A stretch of 64,000 nt of DNA from an uncultured Alphaproteobacteria bacterium (GTDB taxonomy: Bacteria; Pseudomonadota; Alphaproteobacteria; Micavibrionales; UBA1664): contig CALSUG010000008.1 in the NCBI GenBank assembly GCA_943789475.1, positions 46,431 through 110,430 on the forward strand. The letters run 5' to 3'. Positions within the stretch are counted from its first letter, which is position 1; every line of letters begins with the position of its first letter. The notes below the pieces were generated by a model. The model saw nothing but the letters and a program-made list of their open reading frames with translations, ran no database searches and was not told where the DNA came from. This document shows, in pieces, positions 36,011 to 45,371 of the stretch. The translations under genes were made by a program, and so were the position numbers.

Positions 36011-37191
36011 GCGATTTGTCCGCAGGCCCAACCGGATGACCATGCCCATTGAAAATTAAATCCGCCAAGATGCCCTGTCACATCCACGACCTCGCCAATA
36101 AAATAAAGTCCCTCAGATAATTTCGATTCCATTGTTTTCGATGATAATTCATCTGTATTAACACCGCCCAACGTAACCTCCGCCGTGCGGTACCCTTCCG
36201 ATCCATTGGGTGTCACATTCCATGCATTGATATGGTTGGCGACGCTTTCCAATGCTTTATTCGATAAATCCGCCAATCGACCATGCACGTTTACACGATC
36301 ACAAATTGCGGCAATCAAACGTTTTGGTAAATGCGGTGATAATGCATTTTGAATATCTTGTTTTGGGTTTTCATCACGGCCATTTTTTAATAATTCTAAT
36401 ACATCAACCGTTGGCAACAAATTGACGATGATGGATTCACCCGCGTTCCAATACGATGATATTTGTAAAATTGATGGGCCACTTAATCCACGATGGGTGA
36501 ATAATAATCCTTCTGCAAATGATGTTTTATCCTGCGCATATACGCGTGCCTCGGCGGATAATCCGCTTAAATTTTTGCACATGTCCAATATTTCATTTTG
36601 AAATGTTAGGGGCACCAATCCTGCGCGCGTATCAATAATGCTGTGCCCGAATTGTTTTGCAATATCATATCCGAAACCTGTTGCACCAATTTTTGGAATG
36701 GATAATCCACCACATGCAATGACAAGTGATTCACAATTCATTTTTCCAGACGATGTTGAAATATTATATACATCATCCGCTTTTTCAATTTTATCAATTG
36801 AGGTTGAAAGCGAAATAGTGACGTTATTTTTTTCGCATTCCTTGAGCAACATATCAATGAGATCTTGTGCGCTGTTGTCACAAAATAGCTGACCTAATTT
36901 TTTTTCGTGATAAGGAATGCTGTGATCATCCATCAATGCGATAAAATCATATTGCGTATAACGCGACAGTGCCGATTTACAAAAATGAGGATTGGTCGAA
37001 ATAAAGTTATCGGGTGAGGCATAAATGTTTGTAAAGTTTGATCGTCCACCGCCCGATATACGAACCTTTTCCGCTGGCTTTTTTGAATGATCAATAACAC
37101 ATGCCTTACGACCGCGTTTGCCCGCCTCAATCGCACACATCAACCCCGCGGCACCCGCACCAACAATTATGACATCGTAATTAAAATTCAA
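36007..37191 (-). CDS. NAD(P)/FAD-dependent oxidoreductase, HI0933/BaiN family
   Basis: Flavoprotein of 394 residues. The N-terminal FAD-binding Rossmann motif is DVIIVGAGAAGLMCAIEAG, followed by the family-specific KVRISGGGRSNFTN. A second dinucleotide region (LVIACGGLSIPKIGATGFGY) and the C-terminal TAEVTLGGVNTDEL with LYFIGEVVDVTGHLGGFNFQ complete the HI0933 pattern. Related BaiN enzymes reduce bile-acid intermediates; the substrate in free-living bacteria is unknown. Its start overlaps the end of the upstream amidase gene by 11 bp, so the two are translated together, though no functional link is evident. Confidence 0.93.
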   Translation of the reverse strand: MNFNYDVIIVGAGAAGLMCAIEAGKRGRKACVIDHSKKPAEKVRISGGGRSNFTNIYASPDNFISTNPHFCKSALSRYTQYDFIALMDDHSIPYHEKKLGQLFCDNSAQDLIDMLLKECEKNNVTISLSTSIDKIEKADDVYNISTSSGKMNCESLVIACGGLSIPKIGATGFGYDIAKQFGHSIIDTRAGLVPLTFQNEILDMCKNLSGLSAEARVYAQDKTSFAEGLLFTHRGLSGPSILQISSYWNAGESIIVNLLPTVDVLELLKNGRDENPKQDIQNALSPHLPKRLIAAICDRVNVHGRLADLSNKALESVANHINAWNVTPNGSEGYRTAEVTLGGVNTDELSSKTMESKLSEGLYFIGEVVDVTGHLGGFNFQWAWSSGWACGQIA

Positions 37192-38389
37192 AATATTTAT
37201 CCAATGATTTCATTAATGATTTTGCAATACGTTTTTGATGTGCGGGGGTTAGCAATTGTCGGGCTTGTGATTCATTTGAAACAAATCCAGTTTCAATTAA
37301 AATGGATGGCACATCGGGCGCCTTTAAAACCGCAAATCCCGCATAACGGTGTGGCCCTTTTAATGTTTTGACACCTTCACCACGCAACCCACCGACAACA
37401 TTATTGGCCAATGTTTTTGATTGATTCATCGTTTCACGCATTGATAGATCAATAAGTATTGCACTTACATCCTTATCTTCGATATTCAAATCAATTCCAC
37501 CAATTAAATCGGCCTGATTTTCACGTGCGGCCATTTTTTCGGTTTGTTTATCCGATGCCGTGTTGGACAATGTATATACACTTGCGCCTCTTGTACGACT
37601 ATTACCCACGGAATCCGCATGGATAGAAATAAATAAATTAGCCTTTGCCTTACGCGCGATTTTAACACGATTATAAAGTTTAATATATCGATCATCACTT
37701 CGTGTTAATTTGGCTGTATATCGTCCCGATTGATTAAGTGTTTTTGCAATCATTTTTGCCATGGGCAGAGTAATGTTTTTTTCCTTTATTCCACCTTTTG
37801 AAATCGCACCAGGGTCTTTACCACCATGTCCTGCATCAATCACGATAATCGGTTTAATACGTTTTTTTGGTTTTTGTGATGGATATGGTGTATCACCATT
37901 TTTATTAAAGCTGGAGATCAAATCACCAAGAACATCTGGTTGAGAATTTACAACCAATGGACCATGGATTTTGTTCAACTGGCGTTTGAATTCAATATCT
38001 GTCACAGGGGTCATATCAATGACAAGGCGATTTGGTTGTCCCGCAATCATAAATGCCGATTGCACTGTATAAAGTGAGGTAAGGGGAAGTGATAATTGCG
38101 TTAATCCTGTTATCGTTTTTTGATGATCAATTGATTGAAACGGTTTTGCGAAAATAACATCACCGCCGGCATTCCATGTTTTGGATGGTAAATGAACAAC
38201 CAAACGGCGCGGGTTATCCGCAATCCTGACCTGAAAATCCATTTCGCCATTCATATCAAACACAACTCTTACCTTGTCGGGGTGTTGTCCAATACGTAAC
38301 GCCTTAATTTCTGCAGAAAACGCAGAAAAATTAAAAAACATCAACGATATAAATATTAAACGCGAAATCATTTTTTGATTGTTATTCAT
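37181..38389 (-). CDS. amiC: N-acetylmuramoyl-L-alanine amidase (AmiC type, AMIN + Amidase_3)
   Basis: Periplasmic enzyme that cuts the amide between muramic acid and the stem peptide, usually for daughter-cell separation. A signal peptide is seen at residues ~8-26 (SRLIFISLMFFNFSAFSAEI). Then come an AMIN domain (~28-130, KVRVVFDMNGEMDFQVRI) and the Amidase_3 domain (~170-400). The latter carries IVIDAGHGGKDPGAISKGG (first zinc His and nearby acidic residues), LFISIHADSVGN (second His) and a catalytic Glu in PSILIETGFVSN. Length (402) is normal. Activators of the EnvC/NlpD kind are not in the window. Confidence 0.95.
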   Translation of the reverse strand: MNNNQKMISRLIFISLMFFNFSAFSAEIKALRIGQHPDKVRVVFDMNGEMDFQVRIADNPRRLVVHLPSKTWNAGGDVIFAKPFQSIDHQKTITGLTQLSLPLTSLYTVQSAFMIAGQPNRLVIDMTPVTDIEFKRQLNKIHGPLVVNSQPDVLGDLISSFNKNGDTPYPSQKPKKRIKPIIVIDAGHGGKDPGAISKGGIKEKNITLPMAKMIAKTLNQSGRYTAKLTRSDDRYIKLYNRVKIARKAKANLFISIHADSVGNSRTRGASVYTLSNTASDKQTEKMAARENQADLIGGIDLNIEDKDVSAILIDLSMRETMNQSKTLANNVVGGLRGEGVKTLKGPHRYAGFAVLKAPDVPSILIETGFVSNESQARQLLTPAHQKRIAKSLMKSLDKYFEF

Positions 38390-38602
38390 CTTAATTCACA
38401 GTAATGTTATTGTAACTCTCGTGTAAAGCGACTTGCTGTATTTTATATTAAAAAACTATGGCAATACATGACAGAAACAGAATTTAAAGGGTCTTTTAGG
38501 ATCGCCCGATAAAACAAACGCAATTGTGCTGGTGTTGGCAAACAAAAACACTGATTTCACATTGCCTCTTTGAACCAAGGGAAAACCAAGAAATAACAAT
38601 AA

Positions 38603-38630
38603 TTGACGGATTTCCGTCAGTCACTATAAA
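38603..38630 (+). promoter_or_regulatory. sigma-70-type promoter of rne with overlapping hairpin
   Basis: TTGACG (38603-38608), a 16-bp spacer and TATAAA (38625-38630) make a good promoter, leaving a leader of about 65 nt. The -35 element sits inside a perfect inverted repeat TGACGG-ATTT-CCGTCA (38604-38619), which could bind a regulator. The rest of the 313-bp gap back to amiC shows no gene. Confidence 0.65.
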
Positions 38631-38702
38631 TACATGTTGTCGCTTGCGTGGCTTGAAAAAGGCTGACGCATATCTGTCATCAAAAATGATGGAGATACCA
38701 TA

Positions 38703-41153
38703 ATGGCACCACGTAATAATAAAAAACAAAATTCACCAAAAACAGATAACAAAACAAGACTTCTCGTCGATGCATCTCACATAGAGGAAACCCGCGTTGC
38801 CGTTGTTCAAAATGGCCGTTTGCAAGATTTAGAAGTTGAAAGCCTTGTTCGCAGACAAGTTAAGGGAAATATTTACCTTGCAAAGGTCACACGCGTTGAA
38901 CCTTCACTACAGGCGGCCTTTGTTGATTATGGTGGAAATAGACACGGGTTTTTACCATTCTCTGAAATTCACCCTGATTATTATCGTATACCAGTGGCCG
39001 ACCGTGAACGTTTAATGGCCGAACAAGTTGAATTGGAACGTGCCGCAGAAGAAGAAGCCGCACGCATTGCCGCAGAAGAAGATTTAAAGGCAGAACAAGA
39101 AGCGGAAGAAACAGCCGCGAAAGAAGCCGAAGATAACATCGAAGAAATCGAAGATGAAGATACCGTTCTAGAGGCAGGATCAGATGCAAAATCAGATGAC
39201 AGTGATGAAGAAGATGATACCGACACTATCGATGAGACAGATCAAGAAAACGTCGAGGAAACATCTGAAGACGAATCAGGTACCGAAGAAAAATCAGAGG
39301 ATAATAAAAATCAAAAACGTGGGCGCGGTCGTTATCGCAACCGTCGCGGTGGTCGCAAATATTCTGCATCACGTAATCGTTCCGATCGTGTAAGCGATGA
39401 TGAAGATGATGATACACCGGCTGTAGAACCATTTTGGAAACGTATTCGTCGTGCATATAAAATCCAAGAAGTAATCAAGCGTGGTCAAATTATGTTGATT
39501 CAAGTTGGTAAGGAAGAACGCGGAAATAAGGGAGCGGCAGTAACATCATATATTACACTACCTGGCCGTTACTGTGTCCTCATGCCAAACACACCACAAT
39601 CTGGTGGCGTTAGCCGTAAAATTTCAAATTATAAAGATCGCAAACGTATGCGTGAAATTTTGAAAGATTTAAATGTTCCAGAAGGTATGTCAGTGATTTT
39701 GCGTACTGCGGGAACAACGCGTACAAAGGCCGAGATTAAACGTGATCTTGATTACCTTATGCGCCTATGGAATAACGCACGTGAATTAACATTAAAATCA
39801 ACTGCTCCGGCATTGATTAACGAAGAAGGTAGTCTCATTAAACGCGCAATCCGTGATATTTATAACAAAGATATCGATGAAGTTATCGTATCAGGCGACG
39901 ATGGATACGCCGCCGCGCGTGACATGATGAAAATGTTGATGCCATCACATGTTAAGAAGGTTACTCACTACAAAGATCCTGCACCGTTATTCATTACACA
40001 AAAAATTGAATCTCAAATCGAGGGAATGCATTCACCAGAAGTTGAATTAAAATCAGGTGGGTATTTGGTTATTAACCCGACAGAGGCATTAATATCCGTT
40101 GATGTTAATAGTGGACGTTCAACAAAAGAACGTAATATTGAAGATACCGCCTTGCGCACCAATATAGAGGCCGCAGAAGAATTGGCACGCCAATTAAAAC
40201 TTCGTGATTTAGGTGGGTTGGTTGTTGTCGATTTTATCGACATGGAAAAACGATCTTATAATGGCAAGGTTGAACGTGCGATGCGTAATGCATTGGCGGG
40301 GGATCGTGCGCGCATACAAATGGGACGTATCTCATCCTTTGGTTTGATGGAAATGTCACGCCAACGCCTTCACCCATCTATTACCGAGGCGCATTTTGAA
40401 CCATGTAAAATATGTCACGGCATGGGTATTGTTAAAACGGTTGATACAATGGCGTTAACTGTTTTACGTGCATTGGAACAATCAGGTATTGAAAAGAAAA
40501 ATGCAAATGTCACAGTGACAATGCATAATGATGTTGCGATTTATCTTTTGAATAATCACAGATCGACAATTACTGAAATTGAAAATCGTTATGGCCTGAA
40601 CGTTCAATTTAAAATTGATGCGGTTGATAATGAACGCGGATTTGAATTAACAAGTGAGAAAAGAAAATCACAACCAAAACAAAAAGAAAATACGGATGCT
40701 GATACAACATCAGAACAACCGCAAAACGAAAAACCTGCGCCAAAAAAGAATAATAATCGTCGTAAAAAGCAAAAGGTTGAAAATAAAGAAACGGATGTTG
40801 TGAAGGAAGAAGTTGAACAACCTCAACCAGAACAGGAAACCGTTAATAATAAGGCACAGGATAAAAAGGAAGAGATAACTCAAGCTGAAGAAAAACCTGC
40901 GCCAAAAAAACGTGGTCGCCCTGCGAAAAAGAAAATAAAAATCGAAGAAGCGACAGAAGAAAAGCCGAAAGCCGCCGATAAAACAGAGGCGAAGACTGAG
41001 GGAAAACAACCTTCACCGACAAATGATAATGCCGGTGAAAAACCAACACAACAAGCGGATGAAGATATTAATAAGGCCGCACGTGAAGCCGAAACGGTAA
41101 ATGAAACACCAAAGAAAAAGAAAAAAGGTTGGTGGAACAAGATCACGAACTAA
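38703..41153 (+). CDS. rne: ribonuclease E/G family endoribonuclease
   Basis: Main mRNA-decay and rRNA-processing endonuclease, probably a degradosome scaffold. An S1-like RNA-binding region is at residues ~40-100 (VKGNIYLAKVTRVEPSLQAA, FVDYGGNRHGFL). It is split by a ~150-residue acidic then basic insert, as often seen in alphaproteobacteria. The catalytic DNase-I-like region holds the metal-binding Asp in LISVDVNSGRST and GGLVVVDFIDM. The zinc link is CKIC, for dimer pairing. The last ~180 residues are Lys/Glu/Pro-rich and end KKGWWNKITN, a typical tail. The neighbouring RhlE helicase could in principle join it, but that is inference. Confidence 0.96.
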   Translation: MAPRNNKKQNSPKTDNKTRLLVDASHIEETRVAVVQNGRLQDLEVESLVRRQVKGNIYLAKVTRVEPSLQAAFVDYGGNRHGFLPFSEIHPDYYRIPVADRERLMAEQVELERAAEEEAARIAAEEDLKAEQEAEETAAKEAEDNIEEIEDEDTVLEAGSDAKSDDSDEEDDTDTIDETDQENVEETSEDESGTEEKSEDNKNQKRGRGRYRNRRGGRKYSASRNRSDRVSDDEDDDTPAVEPFWKRIRRAYKIQEVIKRGQIMLIQVGKEERGNKGAAVTSYITLPGRYCVLMPNTPQSGGVSRKISNYKDRKRMREILKDLNVPEGMSVILRTAGTTRTKAEIKRDLDYLMRLWNNARELTLKSTAPALINEEGSLIKRAIRDIYNKDIDEVIVSGDDGYAAARDMMKMLMPSHVKKVTHYKDPAPLFITQKIESQIEGMHSPEVELKSGGYLVINPTEALISVDVNSGRSTKERNIEDTALRTNIEAAEELARQLKLRDLGGLVVVDFIDMEKRSYNGKVERAMRNALAGDRARIQMGRISSFGLMEMSRQRLHPSITEAHFEPCKICHGMGIVKTVDTMALTVLRALEQSGIEKKNANVTVTMHNDVAIYLLNNHRSTITEIENRYGLNVQFKIDAVDNERGFELTSEKRKSQPKQKENTDADTTSEQPQNEKPAPKKNNNRRKKQKVENKETDVVKEEVEQPQPEQETVNNKAQDKKEEITQAEEKPAPKKRGRPAKKKIKIEEATEEKPKAADKTEAKTEGKQPSPTNDNAGEKPTQQADEDINKAAREAETVNETPKKKKKGWWNKITN

Positions 41154-41180
41154 TTTGTGATACCCCGAGAATAGTATAAT

Positions 41181-41209
41181 AAAAAGGCGCCAAAATTAGG
41201 CGCCTTTTT
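41181..41209. terminator. bidirectional terminator between rne and glmS
   Basis: AAAAAGGCGCC (41181-41191) pairs perfectly with GGCGCCTTTTT (41199-41209), with a T-run on each strand, serving both convergent genes. Confidence 0.95.
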
Positions 41210-41231
41210 GTATCTATTTTCTGAATTAATC

Positions 41232-43061
41232 TTATTCCACCGTAACGGATTTAGCCAAATTACGTGGTTGGTCAACATCAGTTCCTTTATTAACCGCAAC
41301 ATGATAGGCTAATAATTGTACAGGAATGGCGTATAAAATTGGCGCAACAAAGGGGTGAACCTCTTCCATTGTTACTGACCACACGCTATTGCTTTCCAAT
41401 GATTTTACACCGCCTGCGTCACTGACTAAAAACACTTTACCACCACGCGCAACGGTTTCTTGAACATTTGATGCGGTTTTTTCAAACAACACATCATTGG
41501 ATGGAGAAAGCACAACAACGGGAACCGTGTCATCAATCAATGCGATTGGGCCGTGTTTCATTTCACCTGCTGCGTACCCTTCGGCAGTGATGTAACTAAT
41601 TTCTTTTAGCTTTAAGGCACCCTCCATTGCGATGGGGTATAAATTACCACGGCCTAAATAAAGAACATAATTGGCCTTTGCAATTGAGCCTGCAATACCT
41701 TTGATAGCATCATCATGATTCAAAATTGTTGAGGCAACGGTTGGAACATGGCGTAGAGCATCCGTATATTCGGACACTTGCTCAGTAGTTAGATTACCAC
41801 GATCGGCCGCGGCGGAAATGGCAAGACACGCTAATGTTGTTAATTGACATGTTGTTGCCTTTGTCGAAGCAACCGCAATTTCAGGGCCAGCAAGAGTGTT
41901 TAAACAAAAATCAGATTCACGTTCAATCGTTGTTTCGATCGCGTTAATAATTGACAAAATTGTTTGTCCTTGTGATTTCGCGTAACGGAGTGCATGCAAT
42001 GTATCTAGTGTTTCACCCGATTGTGAAATGAAAATGGCAAGGCCACCTTCAGGCATTGGTGCTTCGCGATATCTGAACTCTGATGCCACATCTAATTCGA
42101 CGGGAATACGGGCAATTTGTTCAAACCAATATTTTGCAACGGCGGCCGCGTAATAGGCTGTTCCACATGCAATTAATGTAATGCGTGGCGTCTTTTTTAA
42201 TGCCTCCATAACTTCAGTTGGTAATGTAATTTGTCCGGTTGTCGGGTTGATGAAACTATTTAATGTGTCGCCAATAACTGCAGGTTGTTCGTAAATTTCC
42301 TTCAACATGAAATGTGGATATTCACCCTTACCCATTACCGCGCCACTTTGTGCCGTTGTGCGGATTGGACGATCAACATTATCGTTTGTCGATGTGTAAA
42401 CACGAACACTGTCACGTGTTAATGTCACACGATCACCGTCTTCTAAGAAACACATTTTATTTGTAAGTGGTGCAAGTGCATATGAGTCAGATGCTAAATA
42501 CATTTCACCATCACCATATCCAACGGCCAAAGGGGTCCCTTGACGTGCACCAATCATCAAATTATCTTCGCCAGCAAATATAAGAGCTAATGAATAGGCA
42601 CCTTCTAAACGATCGAATGTTTTGTTTGCGGCATCTTGTGCATTTTCGCCTTGGTTCATGTAATGGGTAACTAATTGAACAACGACTTCTGTATCTGTTT
42701 CGGATTCAAAACGGACTTGATACCCTTCTAATTCTTCTTTGATTTCTTTGTAATTTTCAATGATACCATTATGGACAATCGCTACTTTTTCAGTGGCATG
42801 CGGGTGTGCATTTGTTGTGTTTGGAACACCATGCGTTGCCCAACGCGTATGGCCAATACCAACAGTTCCCGATAGTGGTTGTTCACTAATTAGAGATTCA
42901 AGATTTTTTATTTTTCCTTCATTACGACGACGTGTGATTTGTCCGTTGTCCAATGTCGCGATTCCTGATGAATCATATCCACGATATTCTAGGCGACGTA
43001 GACCTTCTAATAATCCTGATGTTGCTTCTTCTTTTCCAATAATTCCAACAATTCCACACAT
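41232..43061 (-). CDS. glmS: glutamine-fructose-6-phosphate aminotransferase (isomerising)
   Basis: Makes glucosamine 6-phosphate from fructose 6-phosphate and glutamine, the first step towards UDP-GlcNAc. The N-terminal glutaminase starts MCGIVGIIG with the catalytic Cys next to Met1. Further signatures are YRGYDSSGIA and GHTRWATHG. Two SIS sugar-isomerase domains follow (TLIACGTAYYAAAVAKYWFE, FISQSGETLDTL, GRGNLYPIAMEGALKLKEIS). The C-terminus PRNLAKSVTVE is canonical. The 609-residue length is normal. It lies 3 bp downstream of the TIMP-like gene, itself overlapping glmU, so the amino-sugar genes form one unit. Confidence 0.98.
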   Translation of the reverse strand: MCGIVGIIGKEEATSGLLEGLRRLEYRGYDSSGIATLDNGQITRRRNEGKIKNLESLISEQPLSGTVGIGHTRWATHGVPNTTNAHPHATEKVAIVHNGIIENYKEIKEELEGYQVRFESETDTEVVVQLVTHYMNQGENAQDAANKTFDRLEGAYSLALIFAGEDNLMIGARQGTPLAVGYGDGEMYLASDSYALAPLTNKMCFLEDGDRVTLTRDSVRVYTSTNDNVDRPIRTTAQSGAVMGKGEYPHFMLKEIYEQPAVIGDTLNSFINPTTGQITLPTEVMEALKKTPRITLIACGTAYYAAAVAKYWFEQIARIPVELDVASEFRYREAPMPEGGLAIFISQSGETLDTLHALRYAKSQGQTILSIINAIETTIERESDFCLNTLAGPEIAVASTKATTCQLTTLACLAISAAADRGNLTTEQVSEYTDALRHVPTVASTILNHDDAIKGIAGSIAKANYVLYLGRGNLYPIAMEGALKLKEISYITAEGYAAGEMKHGPIALIDDTVPVVVLSPSNDVLFEKTASNVQETVARGGKVFLVSDAGGVKSLESNSVWSVTMEEVHPFVAPILYAIPVQLLAYHVAVNKGTDVDQPRNLAKSVTVE

Positions 43062-43064
43062 AGT

Positions 43065-43493
43065 TTATTTGCTTTCTTCTTCTTTTTTAATTTCAAAATA
43101 ATGTTTTAAATAATAGGCAGTACATGAATCGACTACACGATAACCGTGCCCTTTAATAGCTTGATTTTTAATATTACGCGTATCGTATAAACCGATTAAA
43201 TAATCTTTTTCAACTTCATAATTATGGCCACATGCGGCAGTTGAGGGATTATAATTGACTAACAAATCACGTGATAAATTGTCATCACCTTTTAATATAT
43301 CTGTAATATTAAGTCGTGTAGAAGGTGCGATACCGTTCCACGCCCCTGTTGTTGATACGATTTTTGCACGTACGATTGTATCAGTATTTAAATGTGCCTC
43401 TTGCATAAGTTGTTCATCAGGCGGGCTACATTTACAAGCCATAGCATCAGTAGACACAAATACAATTAGAACAAGGGATAGAAATATTTTCAT
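43065..43493 (-). CDS. small secreted TIMP/NTR-like protein between glmU and glmS
   Basis: The 142-residue protein has a signal peptide (KIFLSLVLIVFVSTDAMA). The mature protein starts CKCSPPDEQ, the Cys-x-Cys opening of TIMP/netrin-like beta-barrel proteins, and contains IVRAKIV with further Cys at CGHNYE and SCTAYY for disulfides. Related bacterial proteins are poorly understood envelope or periplasmic proteins. It overlaps the end of glmU by 4 bp and is 3 bp from glmS, so it is made with the amino-sugar enzymes although its job is probably outside the cytoplasm. Confidence 0.78.
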   Translation of the reverse strand: MKIFLSLVLIVFVSTDAMACKCSPPDEQLMQEAHLNTDTIVRAKIVSTTGAWNGIAPSTRLNITDILKGDDNLSRDLLVNYNPSTAACGHNYEVEKDYLIGLYDTRNIKNQAIKGHGYRVVDSCTAYYLKHYFEIKKEEESK

Positions 43494-44809
43494 TTTTTAT
43501 TCCGATCACGATATTTTTTTGCCCATTTGGATAAGATGCGTTCTTTTGAACGACCAACAGCCAAGGCATCTTGCTCAACATCTTGCGTTAGCGTGCTTCC
43601 CGCCGCGACCATGGCGCCATCACCAACATTAACGGGTGAAACAATTGTGCTGTTTGATCCAATAAACACACCTTCGCCAGTGGTGGAAACATGTTTGTTA
43701 AAACCATCATAGTTTGCAAAAACAGTCCCCGCACCGATATTTGTTTTTTCACCAATAATCGCATCACCGATATAAGATAAATGCTTTGATTTTGATCCAT
43801 CTTTGAATTCAGATCGATTAACCTCGATAAAATTACCAATATTAACATTATTGCCAATTTTAGATTTTGGACGAATGCGAGCAAATGGACCAATAGATGC
43901 GTTTTCACCAATAGATGCTCCCTCAATATGTGAAAATGCATGTATATGTGTGTTGTCTCCGATTTTCACCCCTGCACCGATAACGACATTGGGTTCAATA
44001 ATAACATCATGGCCAAGTTGTGTGTCGGTCGATAGGTAAACGGTTTCTGGAGCAATCATCGTTACACCATTTTTCATTGCTTGATTACGTAATTGAGATT
44101 GCATTATTTTTTCGGCCTGTGCCAATTGTGCACGGTCATTGATACCCATAACTTCATATTCTTCGGCCGTGGCATATGCACACTGCACGCCTTCTTGCGC
44201 AGCAATGGCAACGATATCGGTTAGATAATATTCACCCTGTGCATTGTCATTCGTGACCTTGTTTAACCAGTTAAAAAGGTGCTTTCCGGACACACAATAA
44301 ACACCTGTGTTGGCCAAATGAATTTGACGTTGATCATCGGTGCAATCTTTTTCTTCGACGATTGCGGTTACATGATATCCATCCGTAATAAATCGTCCAT
44401 ATCCATGTGGATTATCAAATTCACACCCTAATACGGCTAATCCCGTTTTTTGTGACGCTTGTTCTAAATTGTGTAATGTACCTGGTGTGATGAATGGACC
44501 ATCACCATTAAGAATAAATATTGAACCTTCAAATTCATTTAGATTTTTTTGTGCAATTTTTGCTGCACCACCCGTACCATTACGATCATCTTGGATAATG
44601 GTTTTATGTGGTGAAACGGAACTGGAAAGCGTATCCATATTTGGTCCAACAATAACATTAATGTTATTGATTTCCGTCTTTTCACATGCGGTGATAACAT
44701 GGTTCACCATTGGGCGCCCTGCAACGTTGTGCATGACCTTTGGGATACTGGATTTCATCCTTGTTCCCATACCTGCGGCAAGAATGATAGCGGCTCTATT
44801 TTGATTCAT
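43490..44809 (-). CDS. glmU: bifunctional UDP-GlcNAc pyrophosphorylase / glucosamine-1-phosphate acetyltransferase
   Basis: Makes UDP-GlcNAc for peptidoglycan and lipopolysaccharide. The N-terminal nucleotidyltransferase has the signature AIILAAGMGTRMKSSIPKVM, and GDGPFITPGTL with the GYGRFI region. The C-terminal left-handed beta helix has hexapeptide repeats (ASIGENASIGPFARIRPKSK, SYIGDAIIGEKTNIGAGTVF) and the active-site NYDG. I start at ATG 44809 (439 residues); a TTG 36 bp upstream would add a non-conserved extension. It is the first gene of the glmU / TIMP-like / glmS unit. Confidence 0.97.
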   Translation of the reverse strand: MNQNRAAIILAAGMGTRMKSSIPKVMHNVAGRPMVNHVITACEKTEINNINVIVGPNMDTLSSSVSPHKTIIQDDRNGTGGAAKIAQKNLNEFEGSIFILNGDGPFITPGTLHNLEQASQKTGLAVLGCEFDNPHGYGRFITDGYHVTAIVEEKDCTDDQRQIHLANTGVYCVSGKHLFNWLNKVTNDNAQGEYYLTDIVAIAAQEGVQCAYATAEEYEVMGINDRAQLAQAEKIMQSQLRNQAMKNGVTMIAPETVYLSTDTQLGHDVIIEPNVVIGAGVKIGDNTHIHAFSHIEGASIGENASIGPFARIRPKSKIGNNVNIGNFIEVNRSEFKDGSKSKHLSYIGDAIIGEKTNIGAGTVFANYDGFNKHVSTTGEGVFIGSNSTIVSPVNVGDGAMVAAGSTLTQDVEQDALAVGRSKERILSKWAKKYRDRNKK

Positions 44810-44940
44810 GGTTGTTATTTTAAAGGTGAAATCGGGCAACGCCAAGTCATGATTAGCTCACCCAAGGTTACGAGGTGTTTCGGATATGGAGTGAATATAG
44901 ATATATGTTCCAAACGATAATGTTTTTTCTTTGTTTAAAT

Positions 44941-45251
44941 AGGGGTACTTCATACGCCATAATTTAGAGCCATTAGGATTAACCAATAGCTACTCCTCCA
45001 CGGTCTTCATTATACCCCCAAAATGCACCCCCAATTTTGCGGCTGTAAACGAATGCAAATGAACGTAGAAATACGTTAACGAAAACAAAACCAATGTTTT
45101 CTGCGGCTTTTGCGGTTAAATATGAATGTTAATGAATGTGTATGAAGAGGTTTTTGGAGGTGACGGACTTCATATAATCAAAATAAATAATTGATATTTA
45201 TTGATACTGATAAATAGTGATTTTGATGATACCCCTAAATATACCCCTAAA
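44941..45251. other. attachment-site-like region with paired integrase arm-type repeats
   Basis: Two pairs of short direct repeats, each with 12-bp spacing, flank a central stretch: TACCCCCAAA at 45013 with CACCCCCAAT at 45026, and TACCCCTAAA at 45230 with TACCCCTAAA at 45242. A further inverted AGGGGTA lies at 44941. Such G-run repeats upstream of P4-type integrase genes act as arm-binding sites. A GC-richer core (GGAGGTGACGGACTTC, about 45156-45171) resembles the end of a tRNA. No gene is seen from 44846 to 45371. This may be the remains of the attachment region of the island that follows. Confidence 0.45.
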
Positions 45252-45371
45252 ATTTATATTGCCAATACTATAGATGTGTTTTTCTTTAAAAGTAAAATGA
45301 GTGACTGTATTTAAAATTTAAGTTAAGTTGATTAAGATCACATATAATTGATAGGCGCTTAAAGTTTAGAT

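Noticed and set aside
43000..43100. glmS ribozyme upstream of glmS
   Set aside because: There is only a 3-bp gap to the preceding gene and no ribozyme-like structure; this riboswitch belongs to Firmicutes-type genomes.
45156..45171. Complete tRNA gene at the island edge
   Set aside because: Only a 16-bp stretch resembles a tRNA 3' end; no cloverleaf can be drawn around it.
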